From Synechococcus sp. RSCCF101 (GTDB lineage Bacteria; Cyanobacteriota; Cyanobacteriia; PCC-6307; Cyanobiaceae), in the NCBI RefSeq assembly GCF_008807075.1, contig NZ_CP035632.1, forward strand, positions 2,852,001-2,916,000: a DNA stretch of 64,000 bases, in the 5' to 3' direction. The position numbers and the translations under genes were made by a program. Position 1 is the stretch's first letter, and each line of letters starts with the position of its first letter. Under the pieces are notes generated by a model. That model saw nothing but the letters and a program-made list of their open reading frames with translations, was not told where the DNA came from and ran no database searches. Shown in pieces: positions 56,736-64,000 of this stretch.

Positions 56736-57455
56736 TTATACCCAGGCCGGCGGATTCGGAGGAGCCTTCACCACGCCGTGCTGCAGGGCCAGCACGGCGG
56801 CATGGGTTCGGTCGCGGGCGTTGAGCTTGGCCAGCACGCTGCTCACGTGGCTCTTCACGGTGTCGACCGACACGATCAGTGCATCGGCGATGACAGGGTT
56901 GCTGCAGCCTCTTGAGAGGAGCGTCAGCACCTCCAGTTCGCGTGGGCTGAGCGGTTCGGCCAGCGGCGGTCCGGCCTCCAGCCGGCATCGCTGCAGCACG
57001 GCGGCCGCATCACGATCCAGATAAGAGCCGTCGTTGAGCACGGCCTGCAGGGCTCCGTGGAAGGCGCCGGTGGCGAGCAGCCGGTCGGTGCACACCCCCT
57101 CCGTGCCCGCCTTCACCGCCGCCAGCAGGGTGCGGCAGGTGGGGCGCTGCATGATCAGCACCGCCCGCAGTGGCGGGTGCAGGGCCTTCGCCCGCCGGAT
57201 CAGGGCCACCCCATCCCCCGCCTCCAGCTCGTCGCTGCAGATGAGCAGATCCGGCGGCTGCCGGCGCACGTGCTCCAGACCCTCCTCCTCGGTGGTCACC
57301 AGACCCGTGAGCCGGCCCGGGTGGGGATAGCTCGTGGCCAGCAGGCTGAGCAGGGCCCGCTGGCCGAAGGCGAGCAGGGCGGTGAGGTTGCGCAGCAGCT
57401 GCGCTTCCTCCTTCTGACGCTGCCGGATGCCGGGGATGAGGGGGGAGAGGTCCAC
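56736..57455 (-). CDS. LuxR/NarL-type response regulator with atypical receiver
   Basis: 239 residues from a GTG start. The C-terminal LuxR helix-turn-helix is clear (PLSPRELEVLTLLSRGCSN, VIADALIVSVDTVKSHVSSVLAKLNARDRTHAAVLAL). The N-terminal receiver-like part shows PPDLLICSDELEAGDG, where a Ser or the next Asp lies at the phospho-site, so phosphorylation is doubtful. An AGGAGG directly abuts the GTG, so the true start may be further in. It lies 38 bp upstream of the HhH gene on the same strand. Confidence 0.82.
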   Translation of the reverse strand: MDLSPLIPGIRQRQKEEAQLLRNLTALLAFGQRALLSLLATSYPHPGRLTGLVTTEEEGLEHVRRQPPDLLICSDELEAGDGVALIRRAKALHPPLRAVLIMQRPTCRTLLAAVKAGTEGVCTDRLLATGAFHGALQAVLNDGSYLDRDAAAVLQRCRLEAGPPLAEPLSPRELEVLTLLSRGCSNPVIADALIVSVDTVKSHVSSVLAKLNARDRTHAAVLALQHGVVKAPPNPPAWV

Positions 57456-57627
57456 CTCCTCATCGTGCGCGGCTCGTCCGGCGCCCAGCCGCGCCCGCGG
57501 CCATTCGTCACGAAGGGTGACGGCTGCGGCAGCTCGCGGCGCGCCCGATTACGTGGATCCGCACCGGCCCGGGGGGGAGACAAGCCGTTGGAACTGAGCA
57601 GAATCGTGCAAGCTGAGCCGGCCCTCG

Positions 57628-57951
57628 ATGGGATTCTTCGAATCGGAGATCGTTCAGGACGAGGCCCGCAGCCTGTTCGGCGACTACCAGAACCTGATGC
57701 GGCTCGGCGGCGACTACGGCAAGTTCGACCGCGAAGGCAAGAAGCTGTTCATCGAGCGGATGGAGGCCCTGATGGACCGCTACCGGGTCTTCATGAAGCG
57801 TTTCGAGCTCTCCGACGACTTCCAGGCCCGGGTGACCGTGGAGCAGCTCCGCACCCAGCTCTCCCAGTTCGGCATGACGCCCGACCAGATGTTCCAGCAG
57901 ATGACCAGCACGCTGGAGCGGATGAAGCGCGAGCTGGAGCCCCAGGCCTAA
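57628..57951 (+). CDS. DUF1825 family protein
   Basis: 107 residues. [38 protein letters not shown] and [20 protein letters not shown] are diagnostic of DUF1825, a cyanobacterial and plastid-lineage family without known function. It is entirely helical. It has 172 bp upstream to the divergent regulator and lies 52 bp before tyrS. Confidence 0.88.
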   Translation: MGFFESEIVQDEARSLFGDYQNLMRLGGDYGKFDREGKKLFIERMEALMDRYRVFMKRFELSDDFQARVTVEQLRTQLSQFGMTPDQMFQQMTSTLERMKRELEPQA

Positions 57952-58003
57952 GCCTGGGCGCTTCCCTACCATCCAGCGCTGCTCCCGCGCGTCCCCGGCA
58001 GGC

Positions 58004-59311
58004 ATGACCGCTTCCCAGGCCGATCGGCCCCAGACCGCCGCGCTGCCTCCTGCCCTGGCCCGCGGGGTGGCCGATCTGTTCCCCGATCAGCCGGGCACCG
58101 ACCCCGATCTGTGCCTGGCCGCCCGTCTGGGCGAGTCGGCAGGTGCTGCCGGCCCCCTGAGGGTCAAGCTCGGCATCGATCCGACCGGATCGGAGATCCA
58201 TCTGGGCCACAGCATCCTGTTCCGCAAGCTGCGCGCCTTTCAGGACGCCGGTCACACGGCGGTGCTGATCATCGGCGACTTCACCGCCCGCATCGGCGAT
58301 CCCACCGGCAAGAGCAGCACCCGCGTTCAGCTCTCCCCCGAGGCGGTCGAAGCCAACGCCCGCACTTATCTGCGTCAGCTGGGGGAGGGACGGCCCGCCT
58401 CGGAGGCCCTGCTCGATTTCGAGACGCCCGGCCGGCTCGAGGTGCGGCGCAACAGCGAATGGCTCGAGCCTCTGGATCTGACCCGGATCATCGAGCTGAT
58501 GGCCACGGGCACCGTCGGTCAGATGCTCGCCAAGGAGGACTTCTCTCGCCGCTACGGCGACGGCACGCCGATCAGCCTGCATGAATTCCTGTACCCCCTT
58601 CTGCAGGGCTACGACTCGGTGGCCGTGGCGGCCGACGTGGAGCTGGGCGGCACTGATCAGAAGTTCAACGTGGCGATGGGCCGGGACCTCCAGCGCCACT
58701 TCGGCCGTCGGCCCCAGTTCGGGCTGCTGATGCCGATTCTTCCGGGCACCGATGGCGTGCAGAAGATGAGCAAGAGTCTCGGCAACGTCGTGGGCCTTGA
58801 GGACGACCCGCTCACCATGTATTCGCGGCTGGAGAAGCTGGCCGATGCCGTGGTGGAGACCTACGTGACCCTGCTCACCGATCTCGACCCGAGCGCTCTT
58901 CCGGACGCGCCGCGCGAGCGCCAGAAGGCCATGGCCCTGGCGGTGACAGCCGAGCGCCACGGTTCCGCCGCGGCCGCGCAGGCCATGGCTGCGGCCGCGA
59001 CCCTGGTGGGTGGAGCCGGTCAGGCCGGCGGGTCCGAGGCGGTGCCGGAGCTGTCGCTGGAGGGGGTGAGCTTCCCCGCCACCGCCTTCTACCTGCTCCG
59101 TGCCCTGGACCTTGCTGCCAGCAGCAGCGCCGCACGCCGGAGCATTCAGGGTGGAGCGGTGCGGCTGGACGGGGAGCGTCTGGAGGATCCGAACCGGTTG
59201 TTCGAGACCCCCGATCAGCTGCACGACCGGGTGCTGCAGATCGGCCGCAAGACCTTCCGCCGTCTGGTGCACGGTTCCGCTGCGGCGGGGTCGGGAGGCA
59301 ACAGGCCGTGA
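58004..59311 (+). CDS. tyrS: Tyrosyl-tRNA synthetase
   Basis: 435 residues. The HIGH-type motif HLGHS and KMSKS ([16 protein letters not shown]) frame the catalytic domain; [19 protein letters not shown] contacts tyrosine. An S4 RNA-binding domain forms the C terminus ([19 protein letters not shown]). It is of the longer TyrS group typical of cyanobacteria. The stop overlaps pyrF by 4 bp (GTGA). Confidence 0.96.
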   Translation: MTASQADRPQTAALPPALARGVADLFPDQPGTDPDLCLAARLGESAGAAGPLRVKLGIDPTGSEIHLGHSILFRKLRAFQDAGHTAVLIIGDFTARIGDPTGKSSTRVQLSPEAVEANARTYLRQLGEGRPASEALLDFETPGRLEVRRNSEWLEPLDLTRIIELMATGTVGQMLAKEDFSRRYGDGTPISLHEFLYPLLQGYDSVAVAADVELGGTDQKFNVAMGRDLQRHFGRRPQFGLLMPILPGTDGVQKMSKSLGNVVGLEDDPLTMYSRLEKLADAVVETYVTLLTDLDPSALPDAPRERQKAMALAVTAERHGSAAAAQAMAAAATLVGGAGQAGGSEAVPELSLEGVSFPATAFYLLRALDLAASSSAARRSIQGGAVRLDGERLEDPNRLFETPDQLHDRVLQIGRKTFRRLVHGSAAAGSGGNRP

Positions 59312-60033
59312 CGGCCATCGTCGGTGCCGAGCGCATCATCGTCGCCCTCGACGGGATGAGCGCCCCCGAGGCCCTGGCCTGGGTGGAGGGCGTGCCCGAC
59401 CTCAGGAACGTGAAGGTGGGTCTGGAGCTGTTCATCGAGGCCGGCCCCCCGGTTGTGACCCGGCTGCGGGAGCGCGGTCTGCGGGTCTTTCTCGACCTCA
59501 AGCTGCATGACATCCCCGCCACCATGGCCGGCAGCTGCCGCAGGGCCGCGGCGCTCGGCGTCAGCTGGCTCACGCTTCACGCCAGTGCCGGTTCCGCGGC
59601 CCTGGCGGCGGCCGGTGCGGCGGCGGAGGAGGGCGCGGCGGCCGCCGGCTTCGATCCCCCGGCCCTGCTCGGCGTCACCGTGCTCACCAGCTGGGCGCCG
59701 CAGGTGTTCCTGCGCGAGCGGCAGCTGGCCGTTCCGCTTGACGCCCACGTGGACCAGCTGGCCGATCTCAGCCGCTCTGCCGGGCTGCAGGGCTGTGTCT
59801 GCTCGCCCCTGGAGGCAGCGCGCCTGCGCACGCGCCATCCGGAACCCTTTCAGCTGATCACGCCCGGCATCCGGCCCGCCGGCAGCGGCGCCGACGATCA
59901 GGCCAGGGTGATGGGACCGGGGCAGGCGATCGCTGCCGGCGCCAGCCTGCTCGTGATCGGCCGGCCGATCACGCGAGCGGCAGACCCCACAGCGGCCCTG
60001 GCGCGCTGCGCTCAGGAACCGGCCGGCGGCTGA
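59308..60033 (+). CDS. pyrF: Orotidine-5'-phosphate decarboxylase
   Basis: 241 residues from a GTG start. [20 protein letters not shown], the catalytic [17 protein letters not shown] (Asp-Lys-Asp) and [20 protein letters not shown] with the phosphate-binding Arg are present. It makes UMP, the last step of pyrimidine synthesis. The last 65 bp overlap the 3' end of the convergent glycosyltransferase gene. Confidence 0.95.
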   Translation: MTAIVGAERIIVALDGMSAPEALAWVEGVPDLRNVKVGLELFIEAGPPVVTRLRERGLRVFLDLKLHDIPATMAGSCRRAAALGVSWLTLHASAGSAALAAAGAAAEEGAAAAGFDPPALLGVTVLTSWAPQVFLRERQLAVPLDAHVDQLADLSRSAGLQGCVCSPLEAARLRTRHPEPFQLITPGIRPAGSGADDQARVMGPGQAIAAGASLLVIGRPITRAADPTAALARCAQEPAGG

Positions 60034-61168
60034 GCAGGGCGGAGTAGAGCCCCTCCAGCTGGCTGAGGCTGCCGGTGAGGGCATAGCGCTCCAGCACCCG
60101 TTGCCTGGCGCGCCGACCCAGCTCCGCGGTGAGCACCGGCTGATCGCGCAGCAGTGGCAGGAGCGTGCGCAGCTGGGTGGTGACCCCCTGGGTGCGCAGC
60201 ACGATGCCCGCTCCTCCCTCCAGCACCTCGCCATCAGCGCCGGCATCGGTGGCCACGCAGGCGGCACCGCAGGCCATCGCTTCCAGGAGTGCCAGCGACA
60301 GACCCTCAACGAGGGAGGGCAGGATGAACACCTCCGCCCGCTGCAGCAACGCGATCCGGGTGGCCTCATCGGGCTCGTGGCCCCACCAGAGCACGTCGGG
60401 TTCGGGGCTGGCCGGCTCCAGGGCGCTGCGCAGCGGCCCATCGCCCACGATCACGAGCCGGCAGCCCCTGGGGCGCACCAGGCGCCAGGCCCGCAGCAGC
60501 GCCTCCAGGTTCTTCTCGGTGGCGATCCGCCCCATGTACACGAACAGCCGCTCCCGACCCAGGCGCTGATCCAGCTGCTGGTCGCGGCTCTCCGGCCCGC
60601 GGCCCGCGGCGCCAGCGGCAGGGGCATTCCGTGCGGGACACCAGCGGTTCACATCCACGCCGTTGGCGATCACCGCCAGCCGTTCCGCCGGCACGCCGAG
60701 TCGCTCGAGGATGCCGGCCTGGAGCTGGGAGAACACGATCACCCGATCGAAGCGGGCCAGGGCCGGGGCGTAGAGCTGATACGTGAGCTGCTGGGTGCCG
60801 GCTGCCACGTGGCGCAGCCCGGCGTCGAAGGGGGGGTGGAAGGTGGCCACCAGCGGCAGCCCGAGCTGCTGGCAGAGATCCGGCAGGCGGAAATCAAGCG
60901 GCGAGAGGGTGAGGCTGGCGTGCACCAGGTCCGGCTGGAGGCGGGCCAGAGCGTCGCGCAGCTCACGCTGGGCTCCCGGGGATGGAATCGTGTACACCTG
61001 GGACTTGACCAGGTAAGGCAGCGCCACATCCGGCCAGGAGTCGCCGCTGTCGAAGTGGATGAAGCTGACCCTGTGTCCCCGCTGCCGCAGGGCCTCGGTG
61101 ATCGTGAGGCCGTAGGTGACGTTGCCGCAGAAGGGTGACTTCTTGCCGATCCAGGCGATGTGAGGCAC
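59969..61168 (-). CDS. Glycosyltransferase, GT4 family
   Basis: 399 residues from a GTG at 61168 (VPHIAWIGKKSPFCGNVTYG); a TTG at 61201 would add 11 residues. The GT-B fold shows LVATFHPPFDAGLRH, AVIANGVDVNRWCPARN, YMGRIATEKNLEALLRAWR and the E-x7-E motif VEGLSLALLEAMACG. It probably builds an envelope or storage glycan, but donor and acceptor are unknown. It lies 3 bp after the MFS gene. A 25-residue Ala/Arg linker near 190-215 looks inserted. Confidence 0.87.
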   Translation of the reverse strand: MPHIAWIGKKSPFCGNVTYGLTITEALRQRGHRVSFIHFDSGDSWPDVALPYLVKSQVYTIPSPGAQRELRDALARLQPDLVHASLTLSPLDFRLPDLCQQLGLPLVATFHPPFDAGLRHVAAGTQQLTYQLYAPALARFDRVIVFSQLQAGILERLGVPAERLAVIANGVDVNRWCPARNAPAAGAAGRGPESRDQQLDQRLGRERLFVYMGRIATEKNLEALLRAWRLVRPRGCRLVIVGDGPLRSALEPASPEPDVLWWGHEPDEATRIALLQRAEVFILPSLVEGLSLALLEAMACGAACVATDAGADGEVLEGGAGIVLRTQGVTTQLRTLLPLLRDQPVLTAELGRRARQRVLERYALTGSLSQLEGLYSALLSRRPVPERSAPGPLWGLPLA

Positions 61169-61204
61169 CCGCGTTGCTGGCCCGCTCTGTGGTGGTGGCA
61201 AACG

Positions 61205-62596
61205 CTAGCAGCGCTGCCAGGGCCGCTCCAGCACGGCGGCGATCAAGGCGATCGCGGCCAGGATCCAGAGCACGGGGACCAGCCCGTAGCGGCTCACGAT
61301 GCCGCCGGCCAGCACCAGCGGCAGGCTCAGGGCCACGTTGATCAGGTTGTTCTGCAGGCCGAACACCTTGCCCCGCATCGCTTCGGGCGTGTCCTCCTGG
61401 ATGGTGGTCTGGGCCGGGATGGCCAGCAGCGAGGCCCCCACGCCCAGAAGCCCGCACAGGGCCAGGGTGGCCGCCAGGTTGCCGCGCAGCTGGGCCAGCA
61501 GCATCAGGCACCAGCCGATCACGCCGAGACCGGTGCTGGCCAGCACCGGCCGGCGCATCAGGTGACCGGTCTGCGCCACGACCAGGGCCCCCACCGCCAT
61601 ACCCACCCCGCTCATGGCCAGCAGGGTGCCGAAGCGGGTCGGCCCCAGGCCCGGTACGGCCGAGGCCAGGCTGATGGCCAGAACGTACAGCGCGGCCAGC
61701 AGGCTGTAGAGCAGCACCAGATGGAGCAGGGCGCCGCGCACCCGGGGCAGGCGCCGGATGAGCTGAACGCCGTCGCGGATCTCCCGCCACACGCTCCGCT
61801 CCGAGGGCCCGGCCGGCTCCTCCTGCATCCGGATCGAGCTGATGCAGAGCGCGGCGCAGCCGTAGCAGAAGGGCAGCAGCAGGAACTGGCCGCCGGGCAG
61901 GCCCCAGCCGGCCAGCAGCACGCGCAGCAGCCGCAGGATCGGTTCCCCCAGGGCGAATCCGGCGATCGTGGCGGCCATGCTCGTGGCCTGATAGACGGAG
62001 TTGGCCGCCAGCAGCTGGCGCCGGGGCACCAGCAGCGGGATCGCAGCCTGCTCGGCTGGAGCGAAGAACTGGGTCAGCGTCGATTCCACCAGCGTCATCA
62101 GCACCAGTGCCCAGTACCCCCAGCCGATGCCGAGCCAGACAGGCCCCGGCGTCAGGGCCAGCGGAATCGGCAGGGCCAGCAGCGCCCTCAGCCCGTTCGA
62201 GGCCACCATCACGCTGCGCTTGGGCCAGCGATCGGCCCACACCCCCGCCACGCTCCCCAGAAGCATCGCCGGCAGCGTGTTGGCGGCGTAGATGCCGGTG
62301 GCCAGCAGGGTGATCACCTGGGCCCGCGTCTCCAGATCAAGCCGCATCACCGCGGCGGCATCGGCCAGCGCCCCGCCGCTGCCCACCGCTTCGCTCGCCC
62401 CGCTGACCCAGTGCCCCGCGATCAGGGCCACCATCAGCACGATGTAGAACTTGTCGGCCAACTGGGAGAAGATCTGGCCGATCCAGAGCCGGCGGAAGCC
62501 GCCCAGCTGCAGCACCGACCGAACGCCCCGCTCGACCGGCTCCGGCCGCGGCTCTCGCCCGGCGGGCGGTCTGCTTTCAGCCTTGGCTGCCGGCAC
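61205..62596 (-). CDS. Major facilitator superfamily transporter
   Basis: 463 residues from a GTG start. About 12 membrane helices; GVWADRWPKRSVMVASNGLRAL is the MFS loop 2-3 motif (G-x-x-x-D-R). The sequence FRRLWIGQIFSQLADKFYIVLM resembles the cyanobacterial drug-export-like MFS group. Substrate unknown. It is flanked closely by recO (3 bp) and the glycosyltransferase (3 bp), and all three run on the minus strand. Confidence 0.88.
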   Translation of the reverse strand: MPAAKAESRPPAGREPRPEPVERGVRSVLQLGGFRRLWIGQIFSQLADKFYIVLMVALIAGHWVSGASEAVGSGGALADAAAVMRLDLETRAQVITLLATGIYAANTLPAMLLGSVAGVWADRWPKRSVMVASNGLRALLALPIPLALTPGPVWLGIGWGYWALVLMTLVESTLTQFFAPAEQAAIPLLVPRRQLLAANSVYQATSMAATIAGFALGEPILRLLRVLLAGWGLPGGQFLLLPFCYGCAALCISSIRMQEEPAGPSERSVWREIRDGVQLIRRLPRVRGALLHLVLLYSLLAALYVLAISLASAVPGLGPTRFGTLLAMSGVGMAVGALVVAQTGHLMRRPVLASTGLGVIGWCLMLLAQLRGNLAATLALCGLLGVGASLLAIPAQTTIQEDTPEAMRGKVFGLQNNLINVALSLPLVLAGGIVSRYGLVPVLWILAAIALIAAVLERPWQRC

Positions 62597-62599
62597 CTC

Positions 62600-63433
62600 T
62601 CACGGGCGTTCGATCCGCGGACCATGCTCGCTCACGCCACTTCCCTCCGCGCCCGGCCCCGCAGCACCCCGCAGCAGCTCCAGCGAGCGGAGCGGCCGGT
62701 CGAGGCAGTCGCTGGTCCAGCTGTGCACGCAGGCCAGGAGCTGCAGCCAGGCGGGGGCCGGCCCCATCAGCTCCCCGGACCGCCGCCTTGGCAGCCTGGG
62801 CCTCAGCAGCCGCTGCAGCAGGGCCAGTTCCGAGGCATTGAGCTCCAGTGCGGCTCCCGGCCGGCTGCCGATCGCCACCCCCTCTCCGGGCAGCAGGCTG
62901 CAGCGCCACTGCCAATCTCCCAGAGGCGGCTCGAGCACTGCGCCGCTGCAGCAGCACCGCTGCAGCGGCAGGGCGAAGCCTCCCAGCGCCAGCAGCTGAA
63001 CGCAGCCCTTCACCGCCACGGCCAGGGCGTGATGGGGCGCCTCGCCCGGACGCAGCCCCTCCTCCAGCTGGCCCAGATGCAGGCGCAGGGCCTCCAGCAG
63101 TCCCGGGCAGCTCGCTCCGTCCGGCACCAGGGCCAGGGCCAGTTCCATCAGGGTCTGGGCGGCGGCCAGCAGATCGAGGCGCTGCCCGAGCCGCCCGAAC
63201 GACTGGAGCACCCGCAGCTGCCGGATCCGCCGCAGCCCCCGGCGCCCCACCACCTGCAGCTCCAGCACGGCGAAGGGTGCGGCCGCCGCCAGGCTGCTGC
63301 CGGGCCGGCGGGCGCCCGGAGCCGCCAGCCGGGTGATGGCATCGGCGTCGGTCAGGAGCGTGATGAGCCGGTCCCGCTCGCCCAGCGGACCGACCTTGAG
63401 CACCAGGCCTCCCAGCCTGGACTCAGCGGCCAA
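62600..63433 (-). CDS. recO: DNA repair protein RecO
   Basis: 277 residues from a TTG start. The N-terminal OB-fold (GLVLKVGPLGERDRLITLLT) and the ARRPGSSLAAAAPFAVLELQ segment fit RecO. The zinc site is abbreviated: CCCSG appears near 175 but the second cysteine pair is not evident. It mediates RecA loading with RecR. It overlaps the end of deoC by 11 bp. Confidence 0.88.
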   Translation of the reverse strand: MAAESRLGGLVLKVGPLGERDRLITLLTDADAITRLAAPGARRPGSSLAAAAPFAVLELQVVGRRGLRRIRQLRVLQSFGRLGQRLDLLAAAQTLMELALALVPDGASCPGLLEALRLHLGQLEEGLRPGEAPHHALAVAVKGCVQLLALGGFALPLQRCCCSGAVLEPPLGDWQWRCSLLPGEGVAIGSRPGAALELNASELALLQRLLRPRLPRRRSGELMGPAPAWLQLLACVHSWTSDCLDRPLRSLELLRGAAGPGAEGSGVSEHGPRIERP

Positions 63434-64000
63434 GACCTCCCCGTGCCTCCTGCCGCTGAGCCTCGATCAGGGCCGGCGCCCGGCTGGTGCCGAGCCGGTT
63501 CGCACCCGCCAGCACCAGGGAACGGGCCTGATCGAGCTCGGTGATGCCGCCCGAGGCCTTGATGCCGGCCCGGCCGCGGGCCAGCTGGCGCAGCAGGCCC
63601 ACATCCTCCGCCCGCGCCGGCGGGCCGAAACCGCTGCCGGTCTTGAGGATGGTGACCCCGGCATCAATCGCGGCCTCCACCGCCACGCTGAGCAGAGCCC
63701 GGTCCAGCCGCCCCACTTCGAGGATGGCCTTCACCGGCGGGCCCAGCTCGCAGATGGCCGCCAGGTCCTCGGCGAAGGCGGAGCTGCGACCTTCGGCGAG
63801 AGCGGCCAGATCCGGCATCACATCGAGTTCATCGGCGCCGGCGGAGGCGGCCCATTCGGCCTCGGCCCAGCGCACTTCGGCGGGCACGGCACCGAAGGGG
63901 AAGGCGATGACGCCCACCAGCCGGACAGGCCCGCTGGCCCCGAGCCGCTCCCGGGCGTGGGGCAGGTTGCGGGAGGCCACGCACACCGCCGCCAGGCTGA
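63423..64000 (-). CDS. deoC: Deoxyribose-phosphate aldolase (5' end outside window)
   Basis: Only the last 192 codons are present; the gene starts right of the window. VCVASRNLPHARERLG, LVGVIAFPFGAV, GADELDVMPDLAALAEG and TILKTGSGFG (catalytic Schiff-base Lys) identify DeoC. IKASGGITELDQARSLVLAGANRLGTSRAPAL ends the barrel. It degrades deoxyribose 5-phosphate to glyceraldehyde 3-phosphate and acetaldehyde. Confidence 0.93.
   Translation of the reverse strand, partial: SLAAVCVASRNLPHARERLGASGPVRLVGVIAFPFGAVPAEVRWAEAEWAASAGADELDVMPDLAALAEGRSSAFAEDLAAICELGPPVKAILEVGRLDRALLSVAVEAAIDAGVTILKTGSGFGPPARAEDVGLLRQLARGRAGIKASGGITELDQARSLVLAGANRLGTSRAPALIEAQRQEARGGLGR

Noticed and set aside
61160-63544. 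A 794-codon open frame on the plus strand
   Set aside because: It is antisense to the MFS and recO genes and shows no protein family; the His/Gln/Ala-rich translation is a composition effect.

Overview
The window is a GC-rich, gene-dense stretch of chromosome from an oxygenic cyanobacterium, most likely an alpha-cyanobacterial Synechococcus/Cyanobium-type picocyanobacterium. The clade markers are psbV (cytochrome c-550), a plant-type [2Fe-2S] ferredoxin, the PSRP-3/Ycf65 ribosomal protein, a photosystem II S4-domain protein, a cyanobacterial rpoZ, DUF1818 and DUF1825 proteins, an NblS/Hik33-type kinase and an intact kaiABC clock. The full-length kaiA argues against a typical Prochlorococcus. 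The species call is an inference from gene content; no database search was possible.

Layout. 1-6.2 kb: a CNNM/CBS membrane protein cut by the window edge, an M24B aminopeptidase, a HAD phosphatase divergent from PSRP-3, then atpD-atpC on the minus strand with a perfect 30-bp palindrome between them. 6.3-8.5 kb: groES-groEL behind a CIRCE operator and ending in a strong terminator. 8.5-11 kb: gpmI-secG-msrB, overlapping or tightly spaced. 11-16.5 kb: pyrR, a membrane-anchored unknown next to a divergent Hsp70, small genes including rpoZ and DUF1818, a multi-pass membrane protein and an EVE-domain protein. 16.5-19.5 kb: murD, tRNA-Val(GAC), the PSII S4 protein coupled to a glycine-rich membrane protein. 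19.5-26.7 kb: serA, prmA, petF, psbV, rnz, a SpoIID/LytB protein and a NagB-like deaminase. 26.7-30.6 kb: yebC, truB, a queuosine-precursor-type transporter, a methyltransferase, and the ribosomal pair rplU-rpmA. 30.8-35.8 kb: kaiA-kaiB-kaiC meeting nblS tail to tail with overlapping ends. 35.8-44.9 kb: purD divergent from an exported unknown, then purC, bamA, lpxC, fabZ, lpxA and lpxB, most of them overlapping or a few bases apart. This is an outer-membrane and lipid A assembly block. 45-46.2 kb: an exported msrA and two tiny unknown genes.

46.5-53.9 kb is the accessory-looking part: one 2480-residue secreted protein of the filamentous-haemagglutinin type. It carries three 930-bp tandem repeats that read as identical, flanked by diverged half-units. 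It is the most unusual object in the window and the best candidate for a fast-changing surface structure. 53.9-64 kb returns to housekeeping: pepA, a GIY-YIG nuclease-like protein overlapping a helix-hairpin-helix protein, an atypical LuxR-type regulator, DUF1825, tyrS, pyrF, a GT4 glycosyltransferase, an MFS transporter, recO and a partial deoC.

No insertion sequence, prophage, CRISPR array or rRNA was seen. Many genes use GTG or TTG starts and many neighbours overlap by a few bases, which is normal for this kind of compact genome. Long open frames antisense to conserved genes are common at this GC content and were left out.
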